This document shows, in pieces, positions 30,888-42,343 of a DNA stretch of 64,000 bases. The translations under genes and the position numbers were made by a program. This DNA comes from Cladopsammia gracilis (taxonomy: Eukaryota; Cnidaria; Anthozoa; Scleractinia; Dendrophylliidae), in NCBI GenBank assembly GCA_022457155.1, contig JAJGOT010000313.1, positions 701,001 through 765,000 of the forward strand, given 5' to 3'. Positions within the stretch are counted from its first letter, which is position 1. Every line of letters begins with the position of its first letter. A model generated the notes under the pieces. It saw only the letters and a list, made by a program, of their open reading frames with translations, did no database searches and was not told where the DNA came from.

Positions 30888-32160
30888 ACTATCTCTCTCT
30901 GCTAACCTTGGATCTACATTTAGTTCACCGTGACATACTCCTGCAACGACAAACAAAAATAGCTGGGCCCAGCGTGATAAAAAATAGCAGGAACATGCAG
31001 TGTACAAACAAGTACATAGATTATGCAAATTGAGAACCTGATCACCTTTAACATGAGTTGTCTGTGGAAATTGAATACAAATTCACCGTAGTTATATGAC
31101 TGTGAACTGTATTGACACCAGTAAGGAGAATGTACATTTGCAAATTAATTTTCATTTTGAGATTTTTAAAGGGGTTAACTTGTCATGAACACCTAAGTCC
31201 TGATCTTAACCTACAAATTCTCCAACCTGGTCTCTATACATTGCTTAGTATATAGAACAACAGCTACAGCATTATGTAAAGGAACAGGTTAATTTTGGAA
31301 GATAGCACTAACAAGCTTCAAAAAGAAAATTTAATCAAGACAGCATAAACAAACTCTCATCCAATCAAAATAAACAGAACACCACTGCATATTGTCCTAG
31401 ACCCATGTCCACAACAATGCTATACATCCACTTTCAGACCGATTTTCTTTCTGACAAAAATTAATGAACATAGGTTGGGGGGTTGGGAGGTGGGGGAAGA
31501 AGGGCCCTAGGATCTTTTGATACCCAGTCCCATAGCAGTTACAGTGACCCACAGCTCAAAACCCAAAACTGACCACTACCAGTTCCCATTTATTATAAGT
31601 TAGGAAGACAGGGCACTAAGTACAAGTTAAATCGAACTCAATCAACTTTAAATTTCGGGGCCATTGCCGGCATGCAACCCAACCTCTCCAGTCAAATCAG
31701 AAATTCCATCTCTCCCACATCGCTAAAATTTTGCAGAGCATCCTCCCCCGAGCTTCGCGAGGTTCTGCGAGACACGTATTTCTAGTAAAATATATAATCG
31801 ATTGCCGAATTTCAAACAGTTACCACTGAATGAATTGATTTTAAAATTGATGAACTCCGTTTGTTTGTTTGTTAGTTTTATTTGTTAACTTCCTAAATAA
31901 CCTTACGCTTTTGTAATACTGTAATCGATTTATGCACTTATCAGCGGCCATCCCGGGGGGGTAACCCCGGGGAACCCCCGGGCATTTGCACAACGACGTT
32001 TACAAATCCCCCCTACCCAAAACCAAGATTGTTTAACAAAAAGCTACTAACGCCCCTCCCCTGGGGGCAAAGAAGTGTGCTCTGCCAAGTCAAAATGTGC
32101 AATATTTCAAAAGAGCTCCATTAAAAACAAGAGTATACCCGCAGCCTATACTCGTACTGG
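30888..32160. other. Unassigned stretch with a GC-rich repeat
   Basis: No gene is seen. At 31944-32060 lies a GC-rich block (gcggccatcccggggggg, then ccccgggg words) that is similar, in inverse orientation, to 37105-37266. Confidence 0.4.
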
Positions 32161-32265
32161 TAACCAGGCATAACTAATCAATGATCAATGACATCAATGA
32201 GTATTGCCAATACTCAATGAGTAATCAATGATTAATCGAACCCAAAAAAATTTGTGGGTTATTGA

Positions 32266-32438
32266 TGTAAAGGTGCTTCATAACAAGGAGTCCAAAGAAG
32301 CAAACAACACACGTTTATCCTCTGTACATGCTTCGTTCTACTGATCCTACAACCTCGTGCTCGCACATCCGGGAATCCTAGGCTACACAATACACCACCA
32401 TATTTGGTAGCATCACTATATATGGTAACGACACTACA
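32266..32438 (-). repeat. Gypsy-2 3' LTR
   Basis: 173 bp; the polypurine tract adjoins at 32439-32452 (minus strand). Confidence 0.85.
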
Positions 32439-32611
32439 TCCCTCTCCTCCCTGGAGAGAATTCCGTACACCGAGGCTAATCAACTATGAATTGAACGAAG
32501 AACATAACATGTCCAAAAGTAAGCCTAACTGAAAACGGAATAAAGTAACAGAAAGTGTCCGGGTCCCTAAAAACCTAAAGTCCTTATAGAAGAGTTCTCA
32601 TGCAAACAGTG

Positions 32612-33700
32612 TCAGTCAAGAACATAGTCAGCAAACTTGGTTGGGCGTGCTCGCGCACGCTGGGGATAGCGTCTCGCAGGCGCATCACTGGGCTGCGACG
32701 AAGGACCATTACCGTAGGGGCCCTCTTGCTCCTCATAGGAGGCCTTGAAGTCGGGCACGCTCTTGAAGAACGAAGAATTTCTTGTAGTAGGGACGCCTTC
32801 AGCATCTTCTGCAATGACCATGGACCCTTTGGTCCGGACGACAGTCCGCGGTACCGGGTTATACGGTGTGTTCGCCTTTCCTCTTTGTCTCATCTCTCTT
32901 GACCAGTACAATATCGCCTTCTTTGATAGCCGACGGCTTAACATACTGCTTGTTGTCCGCGTGCTCTTTCATTTTAGCCTTCGCTGCCTGGTCACGCTGC
33001 CTGATATCAGCGTCTGAGCAGGGTCTTGTTACCTCAGGTAGCTTTGTCTTCATTGGCCTGCCAAACAGTGCTGTCGCTGGTGCAACTCTTGTAGTGCTGT
33101 GCGGCGTAGCGCGGTAGTTCCTCAGCATTCTGTTTAACTCTTGCTTGTAGTTCTTGGGGTCACTTTCCGATGCTTAAAGCCAAGGTCATCTGCAAACGCT
33201 GTAAACTCCTTGCTGTTGAACGGGGGCCCGTTATCCGATTTCACTACGTCAGGGACTCCAAACTCTGAGAACACCTTGTCGAGCTTCGGTATGACCGTTG
33301 CCGCGGCAGTCGATTTCACAATTTCCACTACTGGGTACCTGGAGTAGTCGTCAGTAATCAGAAGGAGATACTCCTTGTTTGGGATCTCAGCAAAGTCAAC
33401 ACTAATTTCTTTCCAAGGCGCTGCTGGGAGTGGCGACATCTGCAAGGGTTCTCTCTTGCATTCAGGAGTAGCAATCAGGCAAGCTTCGCATGACTTCACC
33501 TTGCTTTCAACCAGCTTGTCAATGTTCGGCAACCAAACTTTCTCTCGTAACAGTGACTTAGTCTTCACAAGCCCTTGGTGGCCTTCATGTGCGAGGTTGA
33601 TCACGTGGTCTTGTAGACTTTTCGGGACGACTATGCGGGTTCCACGTAGAATGAGGTTGCCAGACGCACTTACGGTGAGCTCATCCTTCACCTTCGTCAC
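32612..33700 (-). pseudogene. Gypsy-2 integrase with internal deletion
   Basis: The frame 33700-33134 has the H2C2 zinc finger (HEGHQGLVKTK... CEACLIA), the first Asp in ITDDYSRYP and the second in KSDNGPPF. It then passes straight to TTSKS and a stop. The segment with the third catalytic residue (ANGEVE-type) is absent. The C-terminal domain continues in other frames (33128-32859 with NYRATPHSTTRVAPATALFG, then to 32612, a basic Arg/Pro-rich tail). The enzyme would be inactive. Confidence 0.8.
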
Positions 33701-34592
33701 TTGATTCGTCCTCGCTCACTTTGTTTACAGCGGGACGGCGTTTGTTTCGGTTACTCCCTTTTCCTTTGGATCTGCATACTGCTTCAAAGTGGTTTAACTT
33801 GCCACAGCCCCAGCAAGTGGCTTGATAAGCGGGACAGGCCGTTCTTCCTCCGGAATGTGGGTAGTCTCCACCGCAATTTCGGCACTTATCACTCGACTTC
33901 CGGACCTCGTGACCTCCGCCGCGTGACTTCCGGTTGCGTGACTTCTTGTCAGTTGCGCGTCCGCCATCTTTGTTTTTGCCAGCTTTGGCGTCCCAATTCC
34001 GTTGATTTTGATAGCCACCGTGTGAGGATAACTTGTTTACTATTTGATTCTTTTCTATGTTAGCGGCTTGCTTTTGTGACAGCTCCATGGCTCTTCCGGC
34101 GTTTAACAGCTGCGTCAGAGTGTACGGCGGGTTCTCGAGCGCTTTTGTGCGAAGCTTGTGGGAACTACAACTTTGAACAATCTGTGTTTTGACCTCGCGG
34201 TCAACATCGGCAAACTCACAGGTTTCTGCTAATTGCCTTAGCCTCGTATGGAAGGCTAAAATGCTCTCGTTTGACTTCTGCTTAGCCTGACGGAAAACAT
34301 AAATCTCGTACTCACGATTCTGTCTGGGAATGAAGTAATTTGTCAGGGCTCGTACGGCTTTCTCGAACGTATCTTCACCTTCGCCCGGTGTGGTATCGGG
34401 TAGCGTGTCAAAAATTTCGTTCGTGGCTTCGCCGGCATAATGGAGCAACAATGCTCGCTTCCTTTTCTTGTCTGTGACGTTCATCGCAACGAGTAGATTG
34501 CGGAATCTCGAAAGCCATTTCTTCCATCTAACAGCTTGTGTGCTGGTATCGGTTACATCAAACTCCGGGAACGTAGGTAGCGCTGTGGCCAT
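33681..34592 (-). CDS. Gypsy-2 gag (303 codons)
   Basis: Complete open frame from ATG 34592. Residues 1-190 form the gag core (WKKWLSRFRNLLVAM, then LLLHYAGEATNEIFDTLP, YEIYVFRQAKQKSNESI and RLRQLAETCEF). Residues 190-235 are Lys/Arg/Gly-rich. Two Cys/His knuckles follow, CRNCGGDYPHSGGRTAC and CWGCGKLNHFEAVC. The C-terminus (DESSDEGEG) ends at the deletion junction, where the next frame is the integrase. Gag assembles the particle and binds element RNA. An intact gag in a pol-deleted element suggests a mobile passenger of related elements. Confidence 0.85.
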   Translation of the reverse strand: MATALPTFPEFDVTDTSTQAVRWKKWLSRFRNLLVAMNVTDKKRKRALLLHYAGEATNEIFDTLPDTTPGEGEDTFEKAVRALTNYFIPRQNREYEIYVFRQAKQKSNESILAFHTRLRQLAETCEFADVDREVKTQIVQSCSSHKLRTKALENPPYTLTQLLNAGRAMELSQKQAANIEKNQIVNKLSSHGGYQNQRNWDAKAGKNKDGGRATDKKSRNRKSRGGGHEVRKSSDKCRNCGGDYPHSGGRTACPAYQATCWGCGKLNHFEAVCRSKGKGSNRNKRRPAVNKVSEDESSDEGEG

Positions 34593-34665
34593 GTTTCACG
34601 CGTTCTTTGGTCTGACTATCGTATAGGACCATCCACACATTTGGTTCGAGAATCCTCGTCGCCAA

Positions 34666-34839
34666 TGTAAAGGTGCTTCATAACAAGGAGTCCAAAGTAG
34701 CGAAACAACACACGTTTATCCTCTGTACATGCTTCGTTCTACTGATCCTACAACCTCGTGCTCACACATCCGGGAATCCTAGGCTACACAATACACCACC
34801 ATATTTGGTAGCATCACTATATATGGTAACGACACTACA
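34666..34839 (-). repeat. Gypsy-2 5' LTR
   Basis: 174 bp; followed inward on the minus strand by primer-binding site TGGCGACGAGGATT. Confidence 0.85.
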
Positions 34840-34872
34840 ATTGATTACTCATTGATGTCATTGATTACTCAT

Positions 34873-35290
34873 TTTAAAGCAACAGAGACCTTCCAGTACA
34901 CCCATTTCTCTTCCTGTCACCCACCAGGGGTCAGAAAAGGGCTCAGAAAAGGTGGAGCCCTGAGACTTTTAAGAACAAATTCCTCAGCGAAATCATTCAG
35001 TGAGAATATCAACAACTTCAAAGCACGCCTCGTGCTAGAGGTTGCACTTACAATCTCATTGAGAAAATAATTTCCGAGGTAAAATTCAATGAACGGAAGT
35101 CATCTAGCAAAAGGAGAACGTGCGAAAAAGAATTCTGCCTTTCGTAACAACGTACCACCCGGCGTTGCCTAATCTTAACAACATCTTAATTAGCAAATGG
35201 CATTTAATTTCGTAACCAACCATTGCTAAGAGAAATATACAAAGAGCCTCCCCTTATCTCATACAAAAAAGGAACATTTTTGGGGGATAT
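34873..35290 (+). pseudogene. Penelope-like RT, C-terminal fragment
   Basis: The plus strand encodes ATETFQYTHFSSCHPPGVRK, LRLLRTNSS, then after frameshifts FVTTYHPALPNLNNIL and IYKEPPLISYKKGT. The order and words match the Penelope-like RT at 48150-49345. It starts directly next to the ATCAATGA repeats of element T. No GIY-YIG endonuclease is seen. Confidence 0.7.
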
Positions 35291-35293
35291 ACC

Positions 35294-36446
35294 ACAGGGA
35301 GCAGAGGAGCCAAATTTGACCTCATACGCGTTCGATCTTTGAGCTTAAAACGCACGCTGTGTCTTGCGTTATTCGGTCAGTTGTTTTCGAGTTTTTCTCC
35401 CAGCGGGACGCTAAGCGTAATCGGCGCTTTCCGGAAAGCGTAAGCTTTCCGAGCGAGGCACGAAGTGCCGAGAAGAAAAAGAGACAAGGGAAGAAACATA
35501 GTACCACGTGATTCGTTGGATGTGGACCGCAACATACTGGTGACGGAAGTAAAAACTATTGCCGTCAATAAAACGGAAGTTATGCCAACCATTCAAAATA
35601 GACCTTGTCACGGTTTTTCCAAATTTTTATATTGGCCTGACAGCAAAAATCCATCGACACTGCTGGAAAAAGCATCTCAAAATTAGCAAAGTGGCCGAGT
35701 TTAAAAGCGATATCTTTTAAAATAGTGGAGATATAGCTCCGCAAAGTCGACCACAGGCGGCCCAAGCTCACTATTAGATAACCGGGACGTGACCCTTGCT
35801 TTATGAGCGGTACGGTGTTACAAAGATTCGATTTATAAAGGTTTGTATGGGAACGTAACGGTTTTGCTTCAAAACTTAAAAATTCGAATCTGATGTGAAT
35901 AAAATTGACTTACCCTGTTGCTGTGTTGTATTCTTTGTTGTTTGCCTGCTCCTCGGGGCGATTTAGCGCGATTTCGGCGAGTTATCGTTATTTCGGTGCT
36001 CCACTACAGTGGAGTGGAGCACACCTCTCGTATGACGTATTTCCGTCACCAGTATGTTGCGGTCCACATCCTACGAAAGTCAACTTTGAACGCCATAAAG
36101 AGCGATCACCGAAAAGAGCGTTTAATGGATCTCTTCATCGAAATTGTTGAAAAGCTGTCCAGAGACTGCCCATATCAAGCTACATGCCAAAAATCAGAAC
36201 TTTTTATTGAATCAAAAGCGAGTAATCGGGAATCAAAAATTAGGCTCAAATCTGTTTCCTCCCTTGTCTCTCTTCTTGCTGCGTAACGATTTTGTGGCGC
36301 CTACAGTCAGCAATTTGCGGTTACCCAACGGAAAGCTCCGATTACGCTTGGGGTCGCGCTGGGGCGAAAAACAGACTCGTAAACAACAGATCGAAGATCG
36401 AACGCGTAAAGGTCAAATTTGGCTCCTCTGCTCCCTGTATGTCACG
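35294..36446. repeat. Inverted repeat inside element T
   Basis: 35294-35552 and 36032-36446 are inverted copies (acagggagcagaggagcc... ggctcctctgctccctgt). The right arm has about 160 extra bases (36075-36240). The centre is non-coding. Confidence 0.65.
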
Positions 36447-36916
36447 TTCCACGTTATCACGAGCTTATGAGTCGTGTCTGGCCTGTCAACACCTTTTTTC
36501 ATGCAAATCAATGACTAATCAATGACATCAATGACTAATCAATGACAAAAATTTTGTGGGTCATTGATTATTGGCAATACTCGATGAGTAATCAATTGAT
36601 TACTCATTGATTACCCATTGACTACTCATTCATTACATTGATGTCATTGATGTCATTGATTAGTTAAGCCTCGTGGTAATGCACGTTACTCGCGGGGAAC
36701 ACTTACGTAACACAACAACAGGCAAATAAAACGAAAATTAGTTTCGCTTCTGCTTGCATGCTTGCGTATACCTACCAACTCACACGCCTGACTCACAATT
36801 CATTAACCATTAACGTGAAAAATTAAATTCAATTTCCACCCAAAATAGTCCAGTGAGCGGCGCTAAATGTTACGTTTGAATGCTAATAACAAGCTAAAAG
36901 GTCGTGTTTCGAGCCC

Positions 36917-37266
36917 GGGGGGGGGGGGGGGGTAGTAGTCCCCCAAAATACCCATACCGGTATGAGCCGCCCAACGGGGTCTTGATTTTGGGACTCCTGA
37001 TCTAGAACAGGGTGTCCATTTTAGAGACGTTTCCTAGATCCTAGAAAGGGGTAAAATATTTCGAACGCACGAAAGCTTCAGATTATCAGCAGCCATTTTC
37101 CCATCTGCAAAATGGCGGCGGCGCTACAAATCCCGGGGGTCTTTCCCCGGGGATCCTGCTACGAAAGTGCAAAAGCAATCTAATCCCCCCATCCCGAACA
37201 AAGTTGACAAATCCCGCGCCATGCCCGCGTATGTCCCCGGGGTCACCCCCCCGGGATGGCCGCTGA
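36917..37266. repeat. Poly-G tract and GC-rich repeats
   Basis: A G run (36917-36932) opens a partial copy of a poly-G-ended anthozoan-type MITE. A GC-rich block 37105-37266 (ccccgggg words, ending cccgggatggccgctg) matches 31944-32060 in inverse orientation. Confidence 0.5.
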
Positions 37267-37499
37267 TTGTTGTTGTTAACACATCGCCGCAGGCTATAAA
37301 CCACTTGAAAAGCGCACTTTTCTTACGACCGAATTTATAGCGGAGCCCGCAGGCCGAAAGCCCGGCGGAGCACCATACTCATAGAACTATGCCCGTCATT
37401 TTTCATGGTCATGGCTAGCGGAATGTTTCGCGGGCGCGTGTGTGCCCGCCCGCCCGCCCCCGGTGTTTGAACAACATCCGGGGCTTTGTTTTTCGCGCG

Positions 37500-37860
37500 G
37501 CCACACAGCCGTGAGCTTGGTAAACACTTTAGTTGTTTTGTTGTGTTTAGCGGAGAATTAAAGTCGTTATTTCCCTGCAGTTTTTCGTGGTTTGCTACTC
37601 AAGAAAGGGATCCTAATTAAGGGATACTCAGAAGCCACTTTAGTGGAAAAAGAAGAGCTTTCAGGGATAAAATCTTGCTTCGAGGAACTATATACGTTTT
37701 TAGCAATGCGAAGAGATGAGTTCGTTTTACGGATTTCAGCACCAAAGCGGAGATTTAAAGAATTTCCAAGTACAGTAGTCGCCGGAGGGACTTAAAGGTA
37801 AAACAAATTACATTTTTCGATGGGAATTTATCTTGATATCAATCTGTGATTGACATTTTG
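37500..37860 (+). repeat. R1-like fragment
   Basis: This segment resembles the middle of the long R1 copy (17640-17900): gccac/gctatagtgga, gagctttcag, aatcttgcttc, then tttcgatgggaatttatcttgatatcaat as single short words in the same order. No R1 ends are present. Confidence 0.5.
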
Positions 37861-38189
37861 TTTGTGTTCTCGTTAATTTTGGAGAATTGTTTATAAACGT
37901 GTAGCTTAAATTCAGTTGTATTTTAATTTCTTGAATTTCATCGAAGACACGGCTCGGCCTCGATTCTAAACATAAACTAATTGCGATTTCAATAAAATTT
38001 TTCGAAAGAAGATTGTGTTGTCCATTTTTATGTGTTTGTTCATTCATTACATAGATTGAAAAGCGATTTTATGTAAACAAAACAAGACTTAGATTTTATA
38101 CTCGCGTCGCCTTATGCAAATATCTTTGTGTATTTTGGCAAATCAGTTTCTAAGGCATTTTTTGACAAGCAACAACTCTATTTTATTCG

Positions 38190-38403
38190 GAAAATAGTCA
38201 TAATAGTTATTCTAGACGGAAAAAAAGTTGTTTTTGTGAACTTTTGTACGGTCTAAATGTACTGCGCAGACTGTCGGGTAATACTGCTTTTCAGAATTGC
38301 TAAAATTGAAAAATAGCTCGGTCGTCAATCTTCTTGTGTTTCATCTTAGTTAAGCTTGTTCAGAGGGTCTTCAGAGGGCGCCGCTGTTAGGCTAAGGCTA
38401 ACT
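38190..38403 (-). repeat. Inverted copy of the DIRS-adjacent leader
   Basis: The minus strand matches 24239-24480 closely (gttagccttagcctaacagc, then agtattacccgacagtctgc). In both places a palindromic element begins next to the same ctatata end. Confidence 0.7.
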
Positions 38404-38414
38404 ATATATATTAA

Positions 38415-40186
38415 GGTGTTTCCCTCCAGTTTCCATGTAGCCGCACCGACCATTTTTAAGCGGCCGTTTAACTAACTTTCCTTTATTGAATTAGTATGAA
38501 ACTTACACAAAATATTGTGCTTAGTTTGAAGTTTATATGATTGTAACAATGTTGTAAATCGGATTTAAAATTGCGGAGATAAACGGGAAACATTGAAATC
38601 ACTTGAGTCTAAATTCCGAGCGATTGCGATGGCATCTAGAAAAATCAAAACTATTACGATAAACTATAACATATGGCAAACAAAATATGTAAAAATTAGA
38701 AACTTTTGTCAAGCCGATTTTGAGTAAATCAGAAAAACATTTCGAACTTGTGATTTTGCATGTGTATGAGCACATCTACAAAATCCTCAATTAAGCTTAT
38801 AAAAGTTTAATTTCTCAATCTCAAATTTACGCCAAAATGTTTGTTTATAGTATGAGATGAAACTATGAAAGTTTGAAAGTGTTTCTCGTTTTATTTTTGG
38901 AGATTCGATTTTCTATAGGAAACCATAGTTTTTTGACTGAGTCCTTGATATTGTAGTTTTAGCGCTTTTCTATATATTTCAAAAACCGCGAGATAGATTT
39001 TTTCAAACTTATATGGTCGTTTCTTTATAATATGAACAGCATTATCTCGAAGTTTCATCTTGATTGAAACATTGTAACATGGTCAAATAAAATAATAAAG
39101 TTCACCCAAAACGCGATTGAGACTTTGTGTTTTGATTGCACGGTTGAAGGCGCGCAAAGACGCTTTAATTAATTAATTCAGGTGAAGCGCAACGCATTTC
39201 TGCGTGACCATCATGTTTTGCGAAGTAATGTTTAGGGGCTGTGTTCCACGTTATTTTTATCATTCCCACGAATTTCAGTGGGACGTTTATTTGAAAGCAG
39301 TTTTTTTTATTCGCATTTGACGTGCACTGGACACTCTCGACATTTTGAATTGTAGGGAAAAGAAAGAAGTCAACTCGATTTGCATAATTCTCAACACGCA
39401 GAAATGCGTTACACTTCATCTGAATTAATTAAAGCGTCTTTGCGACGTGCGCCTTCAACCGTGCAATCAAAGCACAACTTCTCAATCGCGTTTTAGGTGA
39501 ACTTTATTATTTTATTTGACCATGTTGCAATGTTTCAATCAAGATGAAACTTCGAGACAATGTTGTTCATATTATAAAGAAACGACTATAAAAGTTTAAA
39601 AAAAATCTATCTCGCGGTTTTTGAAATATGTAGAAATGTGCTAAAACTACAATATCAAGAACTCAGTCAAAAAACTACGGTTTCCTATAGAAAATCGAAT
39701 CTCCAAAACTAAAACGAGAAACGCTTTCAAACTTTCATAGTTTCATCTCATATTATAAACACATTTTGACGTAAATTTGAGATTGAGAAATTAAACTTTT
39801 ATAAGCTTAATTGAGGATTTTGTAGATGTGCTCATACAAATGCAAAATCACAAGTTCGAAATGTTTTTCTGATTTACTCAAAATCGGCTTGACAAAAGTT
39901 TCTAATTCTTAGATATTTTGTTTGCCATATGTCATAGTTTATCGTTATAGTTTTGATTTTTCTAGATGCCATCGCAATCGCTGGAAATTTGGACTCAAGT
40001 GATTTCAATGTTTCTCGCTTATCTCCGCAATTTTAAATCCGATTTACAAAAGTGTTACACTATTATAAACTTCAAACTTTGTACAATACTTTGTGTAAGT
40101 TTCATACTAATTCAATAAAGGAAAGTTAGTTAAACGGCCGATTAAAAATGGTCGGTGCGGCTGCACGGAAACTGGAGGGAAACACC
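38415..40186. mobile_element. 1.77-kb near-perfect palindrome, TTAA flanks
   Basis: Arms 38415-39205 and 39395-40186 (about 790 bp each) are inverted copies from ggtgtttccctccagtttcc inward, with scattered mismatches. The unpaired centre is about 190 bp. TTAA flanks both sides (38411-38414, 40187-40190). No ORF is credible. It is a foldback element of piggyBac/Kolobok target type; a transcript would form a very long double-stranded RNA. Confidence 0.85.
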
Positions 40187-40484
40187 TTAAGTCGTTTGAG
40201 CCAAGCAGCCCGCGGACTACTAATAAATCTTTCACACTGCTCACAATTCTCTTCAACTAACCTTATTCTCTACGTACTTCCACGTATGCACTATCAAATT
40301 AACAGCTTTCCCCTCGCCAGCACTCACTTTCACATTGAAATTTCTATTAGGACTAATACATATAGATTTTGCTCGTGCGCTATTTCTCAGATGATTTAAT
40401 TTCTAGCGGGTATTAATTAAACAAATGAAATCTACTTAAAATTAATTTCGGAAGAGTAAATTGAACTCCGTCACTTATAATAGA

Positions 40485-40823
40485 AGGGGTGGCGAATGGT
40501 ACCTTAAAAATCGTGGGTCTCGGAAAATTTTGGTCCGGTCTCAAAATCTCGGCAGTTTTTGTTTTAAGTCTCAAAGTCTCGTTTGGCTGGTGCTTTTTCT
40601 GTCTTGGAGTCTCGGTTACTTTTGTCAAGCATTCTCATTCCTCATCCTTGTTTGTTGTTTGATAAGTGAATCGGATATTTTTAGCACTGAGTCTCGGGCT
40701 GGGTTTTTTCCCGCATTGGGTCTCGGGCTCGGATTTTATAACGTAGCTGCTGTCGCGGTCTCGGATTTTAAAACAAGGGTCTCGGCGTCTCGGCGAGTCT
40801 CGGATTTACCATTCGCCACCCCT
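40485..40823. mobile_element. hAT-like MITE with GTCTCGG words
   Basis: Ends aggggtggcgaatggta and taccattcgccacccct are inverted copies of 17 bp. Flanks taataga(a) and taataga(c) look like a 7- or 8-base duplication, as for hAT. The interior repeats the word gtctcgg or tctcgg about a dozen times on the plus strand. Confidence 0.6.
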
Positions 40824-41017
40824 AATAGACAAAAATATTTCATTACCTAAAATATGCTTAGGCATCACTATTTTATTTCCGTCATCTTGCTTACCTTCGT
40901 AGAATGATAAACTTTTCCTAAGTTTTGTCAGCTTTCTGTCTAAATTGTGCGAGTAGAGCCAAAGGACGGTGTGTAGTGCTGAAACAAACGTTAGGTAGCA
41001 ATGGTTAGATAATGAAA

Positions 41018-41672
41018 CATTTCAGATAAGAATAACCCTGTTATGAAATAACCATTCATTGAATCAGTCTAGACAGAGTATGCCGTCACGCGGCGTCGAT
41101 AAAGTTATGCTACCTGTGTTCTCTGTGAAAAAATGAATTATCTGGTTAAAGAAAAGCTTCTAAATGAATGTTTCTTATGAATCGATTTAGAGATCTTCTT
41201 GGTTTCGTAACAGCGCCGCCATCTCTCAGCCGCACCTTGAAAACCCGGGGCGTAAACTGAACATGACTGAAGACAATCGCTTAGAAAGATCACGAGATCC
41301 GATTGAGCAGTCAATCAAAATCAAACGTAGCATGATCAATGTAATTTGCAAAAGGTCACGCCATGTGAGTAACAGTACTGTTCTGAACTGGCAAGTCCCA
41401 GTTGAAAATTTTCAATCAAACAGAACGATGTCCAGTTAAGGAGCTACAATAGCTAATTTGCGAGGACTATGGAAAGCCAGTTACAATTCGGCCCAACATC
41501 AAGCTAACCTTTCCTTTGGCAAGCGGGGATTTGTGCGTGTGTGTGTGAAACACATCCATTTCACATAAGAATAACCCTGTTATGAAATAACCATTTATTG
41601 AATCAGTCTAGACAGAGTATGCCGTCACGCGACGTCGATAAAGTTATGCTACCTGTGTTCTCTGTGAAAAAA
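41018..41672. repeat. Pair of 116-bp direct repeats
   Basis: 41018-41133 and 41557-41672 are nearly identical in the same direction (aagaataaccctgttatgaa... ctctgtgaaaaaa). About 420 bp of non-coding sequence lies between. It could be two copies of a short repeat, a duplication or a tiny LTR-like element. Confidence 0.7.
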
Positions 41673-41966
41673 GGATATTTATTTGACTTATTTAACAAAT
41701 AAATGATTTCATGCACTGTGTAGCAGTGAGTCTGTTCTGCGGCTTCCGGTCAGGTGGTCGTAAGTAGATACCCTTACTAGTCATTTGGTCCTCTTTGGCC
41801 TAGAACATCCAACTGAGTACTGCGCTACGTCCATCATTCAAGGGAATTTCTTGATTCAAGTATTCTTTACCTGTTTTTATTTACCCTTGGAGACATGGCC
41901 TCTTCCAACGACACACCACAAACACCAAGTGTTCTAATTCTAGGCCACTCATTTGTAAGGAGATTT

Positions 41967-42136
41967 TGTTACCCGACATCCTCTGATGTGACATAGTCAT
42001 GTTGTAACGTGACGTGACATACCCATGATTCTTTGTAAGCTAGATTGTCTTTCCTCGTGTGAGTCAGCCATGTTGATTCATGCAATAAAGTCTGTTCATG
42101 TTTGTCAAGAACCTTGGCTCTTGTTGACTCGTTACA
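41967..42136 (+). repeat. Gypsy-3 5' LTR
   Basis: 170 bp, TGTTACCC...CGTTACA, with an aataaa signal near 42085. Confidence 0.95.
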
Positions 42137-42343
42137 TGGTGTCAGAAGTCTTGTAATTCACGGCTCCAATCATTGCTCTTACCGGCTTCTCATCGACCCG
42201 CTTTAACTTCGACTCAGCGGCGTCATCAAGGTCTTTTACGATCGCGAACTAACCCACACAGCGTGGCTCGAGTGCTGTTGTCGACTATTCTCCTTGTGGA
42301 TCTCCCTAGTCCTTGATCTCAACTCTTGGACCTCTCTTACAAA

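Larger units (their letters stand above)
32266..34839 (-). mobile_element. Gypsy-2: deleted Ty3/gypsy element (gag joined to integrase)
   Basis: The LTRs 32266-32438 and 34666-34839 (about 173 bp, TG...CA on the minus strand as TGTAGTG...TTTACA) differ at few places. The 5-mer attga flanks both ends (32261-32265, 34840-34844). On the minus strand: 5' LTR, primer-binding site TGGCGACGAGGATT, gag, integrase, a purine tract (gggaggagaggga) and 3' LTR. Protease, RT and RNase H are missing, so it is only 2.57 kb. The insertion is in the left arm of element T. Confidence 0.88.
32172..36665. mobile_element. TIR element T, ends made of ATCAATGA motifs
   Basis: The outer ends AACTAATCAATGA and TCATTGATTAGTT are inverted copies. 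Inside them, motif ATCAATGA and its complement repeat many times on the left (32172-32265 continuing at 34840-34872) and right (36492-36665), with matching phrases such as caaaaatttttgtgggt. A TA flank is plausible. It contains Gypsy-2 in its left arm and a Penelope-like fragment. No transposase is seen; without Gypsy-2 it is about 1.9 kb. Confidence 0.6.

Noticed and set aside
42326..42343. In-frame TTG start for the Gypsy-3 polyprotein
   Set aside because: The ATG at 42344 in aaaATGGGC context is a normal eukaryotic start; the TTG only extends the frame by six codons.
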